This document shows, piece by piece, positions 1 to 9,104 of a DNA stretch of 64,000 bases; the first letter of the stretch is position 1; the number at the start of each line of letters is the position of its first letter. A model generated the notes under the pieces. It worked only from the letters and a program-made list of their open reading frames with translations, searched no databases and was not told the origin of the DNA. The translations under genes were made by a program, and so were the position numbers. Source of the DNA: Flavobacterium aeripolare (GTDB lineage: Bacteria; Bacteroidota; Bacteroidia; Flavobacteriales; Flavobacteriaceae). The DNA lies in assembly GCF_013294025.1 (NCBI RefSeq), contig NZ_JABSNL010000006.1, positions 180,484 through 244,483 on the forward strand, read 5' to 3'.

Positions 1-1444
1 TGCTTCCAGAGGAAGTGATTGCAGGTTGCAATGCTCTTGAAGAGACTTTGTTTAAGTAAATGCGTGCAGTACCTTCTTCGCCTAAATGATACAAAGCTTC
101 TGCGTAATTAAGATATACTTCTGCTAAACCATACAATACGTAAGGTCTTTTAGGAGAAATTCCACCAGCAATATTAACAGCTTCGTCTTGAAATTTACGA
201 ACATTGTAGCCTGTTTTTGAAGAGTGTTGCGTGTTTCCAAGACCTCTAGGAGAATCTAGTCCGTCAGGGTAAGCACTAGGATTATCTGATAAATAGTACT
301 GAACATCACGTCCTCTAAACTGCGCTCCGTTAAAAAGTAAATCAGCATAGTAGCGCATTTCGCGGTTGCTATTTGGTTTATTTGGATCAAAAGTAGCCCC
401 ATCAGTAGTCGTACCATCAGCCATGTTGAATTGTAACGTAAAATTATGCGTAGGAGAAGATAATCCCCAGCCTCCGTAACCACTAGGAGATTGCGTTAAA
501 TCACTTAGCGAGTTAGCATCTGTGCCAAATTCATAGTATTGCGAGCTGTACGGTCTTGCAAAAATGATGTCAGCATTAGGAGAAAGATATAGTTTTTGAT
601 ATTCTGTAGCATTATTCACTGCAATTAGATCACGACCTCCCATTAAGTCAACAACTGCTTTTGCTGCATTTGCTGCATCCTGCCATTTAGTAGTTTTAGT
701 ATAAACAAATAAAGGATCGTTAATAGGCGCCGATGATGGATCATGAAGTTTACTTGCAGCGTATAAAAGTGTACGAGACTTAACAGCTAGCGCCGCAATT
801 TTAGTCACGCGACCAAACTCAGCTTCAGAGCGACTAGCAGGTAATACTGCAGCTGCTTCATCTAATTCCTTTACAATGAAAGCAACGCATTCGTCATAAC
901 TATTGCGCTTGATGTCAAAATCTGCGTCTAAACCTAATGCGTGTTCCATTATAGGTACGCCACCAAAATATTTTATTAATTTACTATAGCAGTTCGCTCT
1001 TAAAAAACGCATTTCGGCTTTTAGGACAGCCACTTTTGCAGGATCTTTTTGCATCGCTTCACTAGCATCAATGCGATCTAAGAATTCGTTAGAGAGTCGG
1101 ATGTAATGGTAATAATTACTCCATTTGTTGCCTAGCAAACCAACATTACTTGAAGTCCATCCGGCTTGTTCCTTGAATAAATCTAGATTCTTAAAATTAA
1201 ACTTAGATTCAAAAGAAGCGTTTTCGATATTAAAGCGAATTCCCCACCAATCACTTCTGTTCACTGACCAACTTTCGGTACTATTGTAAACGTTATATAA
1301 TAATTTTTCTACTTGAACAGGGTCAGAGTAAATCAAGTCTTCGCCAAAGGCATTTGAAGCTTCTGTCTCTAAAGCATCACTGCATCCGGTGGCCATAAAT
1401 AGACTAAAAAAAGCACCTATATATATTAATTTTATTTTTTTCAT
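1..1444 (-). CDS. SusD/RagB-like outer-membrane lipoprotein, C-terminus cut by window edge
   Basis: The reading frame opens with ATG (complement of 1442-1444) and stays open for 481 codons to the window edge, so the C-terminal end lies outside. The N-terminus is a lipoprotein signal ending in the lipobox MATGC (Cys21). Internal text such as RSDWWGIR, AEMRFLRANCYSKLIKYFGGVP and, near the edge, ARIYLNKV is typical of the SusD TPR fold and its C-terminal helices. SusD proteins sit on the cell surface as the lid of the SusC channel and bind glycan or peptide. It lies 50 bases downstream of the SusC gene at 1495-4707 and is surely co-transcribed. The substrate cannot be read from the sequence; further genes of this locus would lie to the left. 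Confidence 0.93.
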   Translation of the reverse strand, partial: MKKIKLIYIGAFFSLFMATGCSDALETEASNAFGEDLIYSDPVQVEKLLYNVYNSTESWSVNRSDWWGIRFNIENASFESKFNFKNLDLFKEQAGWTSSNVGLLGNKWSNYYHYIRLSNEFLDRIDASEAMQKDPAKVAVLKAEMRFLRANCYSKLIKYFGGVPIMEHALGLDADFDIKRNSYDECVAFIVKELDEAAAVLPASRSEAEFGRVTKIAALAVKSRTLLYAASKLHDPSSAPINDPLFVYTKTTKWQDAANAAKAVVDLMGGRDLIAVNNATEYQKLYLSPNADIIFARPYSSQYYEFGTDANSLSDLTQSPSGYGGWGLSSPTHNFTLQFNMADGTTTDGATFDPNKPNSNREMRYYADLLFNGAQFRGRDVQYYLSDNPSAYPDGLDSPRGLGNTQHSSKTGYNVRKFQDEAVNIAGGISPKRPYVLYGLAEVYLNYAEALYHLGEEGTARIYLNKVSSRALQPAITSSGS

Positions 1445-1494
1445 TTTGTCAAAATATTTGATTTAAATTTTATGATAATGTGATTTACTTTTAA

Positions 1495-4400
1495 TTAGAA
1501 GTTAACATTGAAACCCATTGAAACTGATTTTAAAGAAGGGTAAGTACTTTCTCTAAAGTTGTTGTAACCAGCTGCTTCAGGATCTAAACCTAATTTATGG
1601 ATTTCTGAAAACATGGTTAATAAGTTAAAACCTCTTACAAAAAACTTAAGATCTGCAAATTTTATTTTCTCTTTACTAAATGTATACCCTAGTTCTACTT
1701 CTTTCAATCTAACAAATGTGGCATCTTTATAATACAAATCGGCACCTTCAAATCCACCATTCAATGAGAAATCTATAGGGTTTTGCTGACCACTATATTT
1801 ATCACCTTGCGCAAATGCTCGAGGGTAAGAGGCATTAGTATTTTGTGGTGTCCATCTATCAGTATAAGTAAATTCTGGTTTAGCACCTGATTGGTCGAAA
1901 AACACTAAGGTCTTTGCTTTGGCTTGACCTTGAAACAAGAAGTTGAAATCAAATCCTTTATAATTCAATCCTCCGCTGAAACCAAATTGAATTTGAGGCA
2001 CATTAGATGAATACAAGCGTATTCTATCATTAGCATCAATTTTCCCATCGTTATTGCTATCGATATAATTAGGCTCACCGGGTACTGTACCTGCTAGTTT
2101 TGCTGGAGCACTATCTACCTGTGCTTGGTCTTTAAAAATGCCATTAGTAGGATATACAATATAAGAATCTAGTGAGTGACCTTCGCGCTTTAAGGCATCT
2201 GGAACATCAGCAGCTTCTGCCATATAAACAACTTTGTTTTTTGCTTGTGTAAAATTACCACCTATATTATATGAGAGGTCGCCAATTTTATCGCTCCAAC
2301 CTACCTGAAATTCTACACCATAATTATCTACTTTTCCAAGATTTTGTTGGGGTAAATTTAAGCCTACTGCATCTGGTATCGCTGCAGCCTTTGTAATTAA
2401 GATGTCTGTTCTTTTTTGATAAAAATAGTTGGCATCAGCTGTTAATCTGTTATCAAATAAGCTGAAATTAACTCCTAAGTTTTTAATGTATGCTGTCTCC
2501 CATGTAATATTTGGATTAGGAACATTAGCACTTACATAACCATTTTCTCTTACACCATTTGTACCAAAGATATAGTAGTTAGGCTGAGCAGTATTAGTAG
2601 GTCCACCGTAGTTATAACTTGTTTGATATTGAAAACCTGCGATTTGGTCATTACCCATTACTGCTGATGATGCTCTCAAACGGATAGAATTAATCCAAGA
2701 TATATTTTCAAGAAACTTCTCTTTATTTATAGCCCAAGATAAAGCAATACCAGGGAAGGTACCAAATTGTTTTCCTGGTCCAAAATTGCTTGATCCATCA
2801 CGACGCAATGTAAAATCTACATAGTATTTTTTAGAATAGTCGTAAGACAGGGAACCAAAATAGTTTACACGTCCCCATTCACTAGATGAACCTCCTGAGA
2901 TTTGTCCGTTGTCACTTCCTGCGAATAATTCGGGGTGATCTTTACTAGGAAAACCGGTACGTTGAGCATAAAACTCTCTAGAGCTTTCTTTAGTTTGTTC
3001 TGCTCCTATAAAAGCTGTTATAGCGTGCTTCTCACCAATTTTAGTGTTGTAATGAAGTGTAGAATTCACCATTGTTTGATCGTTCTTCCAGAAACTTTCA
3101 CGTAAAATACTTTCTTGACCTTGTTGAGAAAAACCTATAGTAGGCAAATATTCTCCAGTAGACGAAACGTACTGATTAACAGTCCAAGGTGTGTACCAAC
3201 TTTTATTGTCGTTATTCATTTTTCTAATTCCTAAGAAACCTTTAACAGACAAACCTTTAGTTAATTTGTGTAAATCCCAGTCGTAAGAAAATCTACCTCT
3301 TAAATTAGTATCGCTTTGTTTTTGAAAACCAGAAGCATTTGTAGACATGATTGCAGGGTTAGAACCATTCTCTCCACCCCAACCTACAAGACCATTTGGA
3401 TATATTCCTACTTGTGTTGGTTCGTTAGTGTAAATGTGCTTGTAAATGTATGCTAAGTCAACACCTGGTTGATTGTTCACTCCAAAGCGAGCATTTAAAT
3501 CAACTCCTAATTTAAAGTCTTCTCCAATTTTAATGTCTACGTTAGAGCGTATTTGATTTTGTTTGAAGTTCAAGCTACCGGATTTAAACAGTCCCACTTG
3601 ATCCATATTGTCAGCACTAACAAAGTAATTTATTTTCTCAGTACCGCCAGAAATATTTAAAGAAGTTCTTCTTAAAGGAGAATTTTTAGCGAAAGTTAGA
3701 TCCGCAAAATTGGTGTTAGGATAATTTATAGGATCTGTTCCTGAAGCAAATTTAGTAATGTCATCTTGGGTGTACGGCAACGCAGTTCCATTACGTTCTG
3801 CTATTTCATTATTATAAATAGCGTACTGTTCAGAAGACATAAATTTGTTCTTTACTGAAAAAGACGAAAGACTATAAGTTGAAGAGAGATTAATTTTAGT
3901 TTTTCCAGATTTACCTCTTTTAGTGGTGATTAATATAACACCATTTGCTGCACGTGCACCATAGATAGCAGCGGCCCCATCCTTTAAAATAGACATTGAC
4001 TCAATGTCTTGAGGAGACAAATAGGAGAAATCTGTTGAGTATATACCGTCAATTATTATCAATGGAGAATTATTACCCAGAGTAGCCTTTCCTCTAATCA
4101 ATAAGGTAGTGTTTCCAGTTGCACCGGGATATCCACCTCTATCAACCACAATTAAACCAGGAACTTTACCAGCTAGCGATTTAGCCACATCATTATTACT
4201 TGTATTTTGTATTTCTTTAGAGCTTATGGTACTAATCGAACCAGTGACTTCTCCTTTTTTCTTGGTGGTGTAACCTACAACAACTACTTCATCTAAGTTA
4301 GACGACGTTTCAGTTAAAACTATCTTTAAAGAATTTTGACTTTTTACAGCTACTTCCTTAGAGTCAAAACCCATATAGCTAAAAACAAGAATAGCATTAT

Positions 4401-4707
4401 TATCTTTTACAGATAGGGTGAAGTTCCCATCCATATCAGTCACCGTTCCTACAGTAGACCCCTTAATATTTACATTAACCCCAGGTAGTGGGCCTTTTCC
4501 ATCTGTCACTTGACCTGTAATTTGCCTGTCTACTTGATTGAGATGGGATATGTAAACACTAGTTTTGTTAGTCAGTTCCAGATTTACATGGGACTTTGCT
4601 TGTATTTGACAAACAGAAAGAAGTGGCAAAAAAATCGCGTATCGTTTTAGTAAATCAAATTTCCATAATATATGATAGTTGCCTTTTTTAAAATTGAGAT
4701 GTTTCAT
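1495..4707 (-). CDS. SusC/RagA-family TonB-dependent transporter
   Basis: A 1070-residue outer-membrane transporter of usual SusC length. After a hydrophobic N-terminus comes a carboxypeptidase-regulatory-like domain (about residues 60-135, starting QITGQVTDGKGPLPGVNV), then a TonB-box-like LDEVVVVGY, the plug domain (about 150-265, with PLIIIDGIY and KDGAAAIYGARAANGVI) and a beta-barrel ending in the aromatic SMGFNVNF. It imports ligand captured by the SusD encoded next to it, using TonB energy. It is the first gene of a minus-strand unit (SusC then SusD). A 12-base direct repeat lies about 250-285 bases upstream of its start. Its link to the mannan/N-glycan block on the other strand is unproven; it may belong to a neighbouring locus extending left. 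Confidence 0.95.
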   Translation of the reverse strand: MKHLNFKKGNYHILWKFDLLKRYAIFLPLLSVCQIQAKSHVNLELTNKTSVYISHLNQVDRQITGQVTDGKGPLPGVNVNIKGSTVGTVTDMDGNFTLSVKDNNAILVFSYMGFDSKEVAVKSQNSLKIVLTETSSNLDEVVVVGYTTKKKGEVTGSISTISSKEIQNTSNNDVAKSLAGKVPGLIVVDRGGYPGATGNTTLLIRGKATLGNNSPLIIIDGIYSTDFSYLSPQDIESMSILKDGAAAIYGARAANGVILITTKRGKSGKTKINLSSTYSLSSFSVKNKFMSSEQYAIYNNEIAERNGTALPYTQDDITKFASGTDPINYPNTNFADLTFAKNSPLRRTSLNISGGTEKINYFVSADNMDQVGLFKSGSLNFKQNQIRSNVDIKIGEDFKLGVDLNARFGVNNQPGVDLAYIYKHIYTNEPTQVGIYPNGLVGWGGENGSNPAIMSTNASGFQKQSDTNLRGRFSYDWDLHKLTKGLSVKGFLGIRKMNNDNKSWYTPWTVNQYVSSTGEYLPTIGFSQQGQESILRESFWKNDQTMVNSTLHYNTKIGEKHAITAFIGAEQTKESSREFYAQRTGFPSKDHPELFAGSDNGQISGGSSSEWGRVNYFGSLSYDYSKKYYVDFTLRRDGSSNFGPGKQFGTFPGIALSWAINKEKFLENISWINSIRLRASSAVMGNDQIAGFQYQTSYNYGGPTNTAQPNYYIFGTNGVRENGYVSANVPNPNITWETAYIKNLGVNFSLFDNRLTADANYFYQKRTDILITKAAAIPDAVGLNLPQQNLGKVDNYGVEFQVGWSDKIGDLSYNIGGNFTQAKNKVVYMAEAADVPDALKREGHSLDSYIVYPTNGIFKDQAQVDSAPAKLAGTVPGEPNYIDSNNDGKIDANDRIRLYSSNVPQIQFGFSGGLNYKGFDFNFLFQGQAKAKTLVFFDQSGAKPEFTYTDRWTPQNTNASYPRAFAQGDKYSGQQNPIDFSLNGGFEGADLYYKDATFVRLKEVELGYTFSKEKIKFADLKFFVRGFNLLTMFSEIHKLGLDPEAAGYNNFRESTYPSLKSVSMGFNVNF

Positions 4708-4958
4708 TTGTTGGTTATTGATTTTTAGTTAGAAATAGATGTTTCATCATTAAAGAGTGGGTGGAAAGCGTATTGTTAATAATGTTTGATAGTTATTTTA
4801 TTGAGTAATAATTTGTCTAATTGTTTTTTACTATTTAATTGTGGTTTTAGTTTTATTATGTTGATTAATTTATAGTATCAATAATTTTTATCTAAATAAT
4901 TTATATATACTGCAATTATTTCTAACAAATTAACCACTATATTAAGTTTCAAACCTCC

Positions 4959-4991
4959 TTTAAATTACCCTTCATCTGTTTTAAATTACCC
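4959..4991. promoter_or_regulatory. 12-base direct repeat spaced two helical turns apart, candidate operator
   Basis: The sequence TTTAAATTACCC occurs at 4959-4970 and again exactly at 4980-4991, 21 bases start to start. On the minus strand this reads GGGTAATTTAAA twice, upstream of the minus-strand SusC gene. Paired direct repeats two turns apart are the known binding geometry of LytTR response regulators, and a LytTR regulator is encoded at 8312-9028. The repeat is seen directly; the link to that regulator is inference. Confidence 0.4.
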
Positions 4992-5359
4992 ATTATTTAG
5001 ATTTCGTAACTAAGGATGAGGTTGTAAATGAGTTACTTATTGGTTTTAAGTTATTTTCTGGAAGCACTAAAAAGTTGGCGTTAATTTGAGGATGTTAAAT
5101 TCAATGATGGCTTCAAGAAAAAAGGCGGAAAAATGGCATTTACAGTGTTTAACAATGGCTTTTCCATTTGTCGATACTGCGTATACGTATAGGAGGTATT
5201 TAGTAGAAAAGGTATACGGAAGATTTGTTTTCGAATAAGCAAAAGACATGCTCTTTACAAACGTAGAGGAAGTAAATCTGGAATTAGTTAGGGAGTACCT
5301 GTCTAAGTTTAAGGGCAGAAGAAAAGTATTTCACCTCTAAAAGGGATATATTAAAAACG
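4992..5359. other. Gene-poor stretch with short decayed-looking reading frames
   Basis: No recognisable gene. On the plus strand there is a 44-codon frame at 5104-5238 (starts MMASRKKAEKW) followed by a 30-codon frame beginning with the ATG at about 5249 (MLFTNVEEVNLELVREYL) and ending just before the hairpin at 5360. Neither matches a family I know. Their position beside a tRNA tail and an IS remnant suggests leftovers of a mobile element, but that is inference; they could be chance frames. Confidence 0.35.
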
Positions 5360-5391
5360 AAAAAAGCTGCAGTAAAATTGCAGCTTTTTTT
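5360..5391. terminator. Bidirectional rho-independent terminator
   Basis: The stem GCTGCA (5366-5371) and TGCAGC (5379-5384) is flanked by six A on the left and seven T on the right, with a 7-base loop. This gives a classical intrinsic terminator on both strands. It lies right beside the tRNA 3' fragment at 5395, where such a hairpin would be expected to close a transcription unit. Confidence 0.75.
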
Positions 5392-5394
5392 AAG

Positions 5395-5418
5395 TGGGGA
5401 GAGTAGGATTCGAACCTA
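5395..5418 (-). other. 3' end of a tRNA (T-arm plus acceptor strand), attachment-site remnant
   Basis: Read on the minus strand, this contains TAGG-TTCGAAT-CCTA, a T-stem with the invariant TTCGAAT loop, followed by ACTCTCCCCA, which looks like an acceptor strand plus discriminator base. The matching 5' half (GGGGAGA), D-arm and anticodon arm cannot be found upstream on that strand, so this is not a complete tRNA. Integrating elements commonly leave such 3' ends as att sites. A TGCCAC direct repeat (about 5470-5475 and 5481-5486) lies next to it. Confidence 0.6.
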
Positions 5419-5639
5419 ATCGGCTGAACCCTTATCTACGCTGCATTTGTCTAAATTTATAACCCAATGTGCCACGATTTTGCCACAAAACTAAATGAGT
5501 TAATTTGATAGCTAAATTATAACATTATCAGTTGCTTAACTTGATTTTAATGAACGTAATAATTCATGTTTAATTAAAGTCAAATGTAGCTAAATTTAGA
5601 ATGAAAGTGTAGCAATTTAATAAAATTATTATAGAACTA

Positions 5640-5803
5640 TTATTGTATTTCTGATTATAATCGACCTCTTTTCTCCATTTGTATAACTGAGGGGCAGTAA
5701 TACCTAGCTCACGAGCTAATTCTCATAGGTTATGCCTTTCATAACTCAATTGCACGGCTTTCTCTTTAAAAGCTCGGTCGTAAATCTTGCGCGTCTGTTT
5801 CAT
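5640..5803 (-). pseudogene. IS3-family OrfA (HTH transposase subunit) remnant with in-frame stop
   Basis: From the ATG at 5803 the minus strand reads MKQTRKIYDRAFKEKAVQLS, then YERHNL, an in-frame TGA, then ELARELGITAPQLYKWRKEV. This is the N-terminal helix-turn-helix of IS3-family OrfA. The stop falls inside the HTH, the leucine-zipper tail is lost, and no orfB follows, so the element is dead. The match fades around 5640. It marks this gap as an old insertion site. Confidence 0.75.
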
Positions 5804-6257
5804 AAATTAAAAATAAGTCTTTTATTCTTAACTCAATCTGCGGGCTAAGTTAGCATGTCCAGCCTTTTATTCTAGAAGTTATGAATAATAACATGGACAA
5901 TATTTACATAAAAATCAGCTAATTTGAAAGGAAAAAAAATAGAGAGATCCCGGTTAAAGCAGCAAGAGATTCTAACAGGCGATAAGCTTATTATAGAAAC
6001 TCCATCGGAGCCAAATAGACAATGGGGAATTTAACGTCAATGGATTTCCACTACAAAGGATTGGTTGTTTTTCAGAGTAATAATTTTAATTTCATAAATA
6101 TGTTTAAAAACCTTAGTCGGAACTACACAATGATTAAGATAGATTAAAGAGTCTAACATTTTTAATTATGTTTTTTGCCGAAGTACAAGGGTTGTTAGTC
6201 GAAATTTTAACTCGTATTAAGAGCTATTATGTAATTTTAGTTCAGAAAGTAATTAAA
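5804..6257. other. Intergenic region before the NagB/PIG-L gene
   Basis: No gene recognised. About 5930-6034 there is an open plus-strand stretch of roughly 34 codons ending in TAA (contains LKQQEILTGDKLIIETPSEP) with no good start; it may be a gene relic. No clear promoter box was found. The frame of the next gene is open from an ATG at 6168, but the 30 residues this adds do not look like part of the enzyme. Confidence 0.4.
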
Positions 6258-8186
6258 ATGATAAACCGAGAGATGACTAGAGATGAAATAAGCTATAAAG
6301 AAGCAGGGAAATTTGAAGAAACACGTTGTGAAAAAATTCATAATGTTATTTTTGATTCATCAGTTGAAGCTTCAATTTTAGTAGCACGTGAAATAGCCAA
6401 TTTAATACAAACCAAAGAGGAGTTAAATGAACCTTGTGTTTTGGGCTTGGCTACAGGATCTTCTCCTATAAAAGTATATGAAGAACTTGTAAGAATGCAT
6501 TATGAAGAGAAACTAAGTTTTAAAAATGTAGTAACTTTTAATTTAGATGAATATTATCCTATGGATAAAGAGAATATTCAAAGTTACTTTCATTTTATGC
6601 ATGATCATCTTTTTAATTATGTAGATATACTACCTGAGAATATTAATATTCCTGATGGAGGGGCTAGTTCACAAGAACTTTTGCAATATTGTATTGATTA
6701 TGAAATGAAAATTAAATCTTATGGAGGATTAGATTTTCAACTACTAGGAATTGGAAGAACTGGACATATAGGGTTTAATGAGCCAGGATCTCATATTAAT
6801 TCTGGTACAAGAAGTATTACTCTAGATCATATTACACGCATCGATGCAGCATCTTCTTTTTTAGGTATTGATAATGTGCCTAGAAAAGCCATTACAATGG
6901 GAATTGGTACGGTAAGAAGAGCAAAAAGAATTGTACTTCTTGCCTGGGGTATAAGTAAAGCTGAAATAGTAAAAGATACAATTGAAGGAGAAAAATCATC
7001 TCAAGTGCCGGCTACTTATTTGCAAGAGCATAATAACACAACTTTTATTTTGGATAGGGACGCTTCGTCTGAATTAACAAGGGTAAAAACTCCTTGGTTA
7101 GTAAAGTCATGTTTTTGGAGTGATGATTTAAAGCTTAAAGCTGTTGTTTGGTTAAGTGAATTAACTAAAAAACCGATTCTTAAATTAACGGATAAAGATT
7201 ATAATAATAATGGGATGTCTGGCTTATTAGCCGAAGTAGGAATAGCGTATCATTTGAATATTAAAATGTTTAATAAATTACAACATTCCATAACGGGCTG
7301 GCCGGGCGGAAAACCCGATTCTGAAGATACTAATAGACCAGAGCGCTCACTGCCTGCTAAGAAAAGAATTATAATTTTTAGCCCTCATCCGGATGATGAC
7401 GTAATTTCAATGGGAGGAACTTTTGATAGATTAGTTGAGCATGGTCATGAAGTACATGTTGCTTATCAAACTTCAGGGAATTTAGCGGTTTCTAATGAAG
7501 AGTGTTTGAAGTTTGCTGAAGTATCAGAGATTTTAAATCCTGCATCTACTTCCTCTAGTACGATCATTCAATTTTCAAAGAATAAATCTAAAAATGATAT
7601 TGATCCTGTTGAAGTCAGAAAATTGAAAGGGGGTATTAGAAGAAGTGAGTCTCTAGGAGCTACAAGATATTTAGGTTTGCCAGATGAGAATGTTCATTTT
7701 CTTGATCTTCCCTTTTATGAAACAGGTACGGTAAAAAAAGGTAAACTTACTGATACTGATATTAAAATAATGTGTGACCTCATCGAAGATATAAAGCCAC
7801 ATCAAATTTATGCAGCGGGAGATTTAGCTGATCCACATGGAACTCATAAAGTTTGTTTGGACAGTTTATTTGAATCTTTAAAACAATTAAAGAGCAAAAA
7901 ATTTATGGATGATTGCTGGGTATGGTTGTATCGCGGAGCTTGGCATGAATGGGAGTCGTGGCAAATTGAAATGGCAGTACCTATGAGTCCTGACCAAGTA
8001 CTTAAAAAACGTCACGCAATATTTTATCATCAATCTCAAAAAGATGGAGTAATGTTTCAAGGGGATGATTCTAGAGAATTTTGGGTTCGAGCAGAGGATA
8101 GAAATAGAGCTACAGCAATAAAATATAATGATTTAGGTTTAGCTGAGTATGCTGCAATAGAGGCTTTTAAGCGTTATTTTTTTTAG
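6258..8186 (+). CDS. nagB: Glucosamine-6-phosphate deaminase fused to a PIG-L/LmbE deacetylase domain
   Basis: Two enzymes in one 642-residue cytoplasmic chain. The N-terminal half is NagB-like: ATGSSPIKVYEEL (phosphate loop), FNLDEYYPM with the catalytic Asp97, and GRTGHIGFNEPGS with His170 and Glu175. Compared with E. coli NagB, the Asp of NDGH (Asp141) is Thr168 here. The C-terminal half (from about residue 370) has the PIG-L zinc motif PHPDDDVISMGG (His377, Asp379-381) and ADPHGTH. It converts GlcN-6-P to Fru-6-P plus ammonia; the PIG-L half may deacetylate an N-acetylglucosamine compound, which is inference. I chose the ATG at 6258 because homologous sequence begins only there. It would take the GlcNAc released by the hexosaminidases and glycosylasparaginase encoded downstream into glycolysis. 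Confidence 0.9.
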   Translation: MINREMTRDEISYKEAGKFEETRCEKIHNVIFDSSVEASILVAREIANLIQTKEELNEPCVLGLATGSSPIKVYEELVRMHYEEKLSFKNVVTFNLDEYYPMDKENIQSYFHFMHDHLFNYVDILPENINIPDGGASSQELLQYCIDYEMKIKSYGGLDFQLLGIGRTGHIGFNEPGSHINSGTRSITLDHITRIDAASSFLGIDNVPRKAITMGIGTVRRAKRIVLLAWGISKAEIVKDTIEGEKSSQVPATYLQEHNNTTFILDRDASSELTRVKTPWLVKSCFWSDDLKLKAVVWLSELTKKPILKLTDKDYNNNGMSGLLAEVGIAYHLNIKMFNKLQHSITGWPGGKPDSEDTNRPERSLPAKKRIIIFSPHPDDDVISMGGTFDRLVEHGHEVHVAYQTSGNLAVSNEECLKFAEVSEILNPASTSSSTIIQFSKNKSKNDIDPVEVRKLKGGIRRSESLGATRYLGLPDENVHFLDLPFYETGTVKKGKLTDTDIKIMCDLIEDIKPHQIYAAGDLADPHGTHKVCLDSLFESLKQLKSKKFMDDCWVWLYRGAWHEWESWQIEMAVPMSPDQVLKKRHAIFYHQSQKDGVMFQGDDSREFWVRAEDRNRATAIKYNDLGLAEYAAIEAFKRYFF

Positions 8187-8250
8187 AAATATATAAAAGT
8201 TAATGAATATTTTTGGTTGAAATATTTGTTTGGTTTGGTTATTTGTTATT

Positions 8251-8293
8251 GATGGTTATCACTTTTTTAGAAAGATGATAGCCATCAATTTTT
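8251..8293 (+). terminator. Terminator between the convergent nagB and response-regulator genes
   Basis: GATGGTTATCA (8251-8261) pairs with TGATAGCCATC (8276-8286), 11 base pairs with one G-U, followed by AATTTTTTTA. The T-run favours termination of the plus-strand nagB fusion transcript. The hairpin sits just before the stop codon of the minus-strand regulator (8312). Confidence 0.75.
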
Positions 8294-8311
8294 TTAGAAA
8301 GGTTCTAAATT

Positions 8312-9028
8312 CTATATTGAAGAATTTAAAATTTTCTGCTTTACATCATCGATGTAGGATCTACCGATAATATATCTAAGTCCTTCAATCTCTACACTAT
8401 TTCCTTCAAGAGCGTCAATTTTATCTATAGAAATAGTAAAAGAACGATGTATTCTTATAAAGTCCCTAGGAGGTAATAAATTAGTAAAATCAGTTAAAGT
8501 GCTATGTACTATGTATCTACTACTAATAGTGTTTATTTTTAAGTAATCTTTTAGACTTTCAATTACTAAAATTTCATCTAGAAAGATTTTTTTCATTTTT
8601 TTCTTATCTATCTTGACAAAAATGAAGGGACGTTCCTTATTCGTTTCTGTAGTGTGTTTTCCGTTTATAGGATCTAGCCTTTTATCTACTTTATTGATAG
8701 CTTTCATAAACCTAGGGAATTCAATAGGTTTAACGAGATAATCTAAAACATCTAGCTCGTATGTCTCTAGTGCAAATTCATTGTAAGCTGTTGTCATTAT
8801 TACAAGGGGAGGAGCATCTAAACTTTTAATGAAGTTTATTCCGTCTAATACAGGCATATTAATATCTAAAAAAATCACGTCAATACTATTATTTTTTAAA
8901 AAATTTAAACCGTCTATAGCATTGTTGAATGTAGAAATCAATTCAAAATTCTCAAAATTCTCCAAGTAATTTTTGATAATGTTAATTGCTAATGGCTCAT
9001 CATCTATAATCAAACATCTTACTTTCAT
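8312..9028 (-). CDS. LytTR-family response regulator
   Basis: 238 residues. The receiver domain (1-120) shows the acidic pocket IIDDEP (Asp9, Asp10), the phospho-acceptor Asp55 in FLDINMPVLDG, the switch Thr region VIMTTAYNEFALE and the Lys of YLVKPIEF. The C-terminal LytTR DNA-binding domain (about 130-238) has IFVKIDKKKMKKIFLDEIL, ESLKDYLKI and FIRIHRSFTISIDKIDALEG. It is phosphorylated by the kinase encoded 76 bases upstream, forming a LytS/LytR-type pair. Such regulators bind paired direct repeats. Lying between the hexosamine gene and the first GH92 gene, it is the only candidate regulator of the plus-strand glycan locus in the window; that role is inferred from position. Confidence 0.93.
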   Translation of the reverse strand: MKVRCLIIDDEPLAINIIKNYLENFENFELISTFNNAIDGLNFLKNNSIDVIFLDINMPVLDGINFIKSLDAPPLVIMTTAYNEFALETYELDVLDYLVKPIEFPRFMKAINKVDKRLDPINGKHTTETNKERPFIFVKIDKKKMKKIFLDEILVIESLKDYLKINTISSRYIVHSTLTDFTNLLPPRDFIRIHRSFTISIDKIDALEGNSVEIEGLRYIIGRSYIDDVKQKILNSSI

Positions 9029-9104
9029 ATCTTTATTATTTCTTAATTCCAGGTGGTTTATAGAAGGAATTTATTTAAAGAATTATTAATTTATTAAGGT
9101 TGTG

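Noticed and set aside
5067..5249. 60-codon minus-strand frame (MSFAYSKTNLPYTF)
   Set aside because: No family resemblance and it covers the same sequence as the short plus-strand frames; likely chance.
5391..5490. Complete tRNA gene on the minus strand
   Set aside because: Only the T-arm and acceptor strand are present; no matching 5' acceptor, D-arm or anticodon loop can be folded from the upstream sequence.
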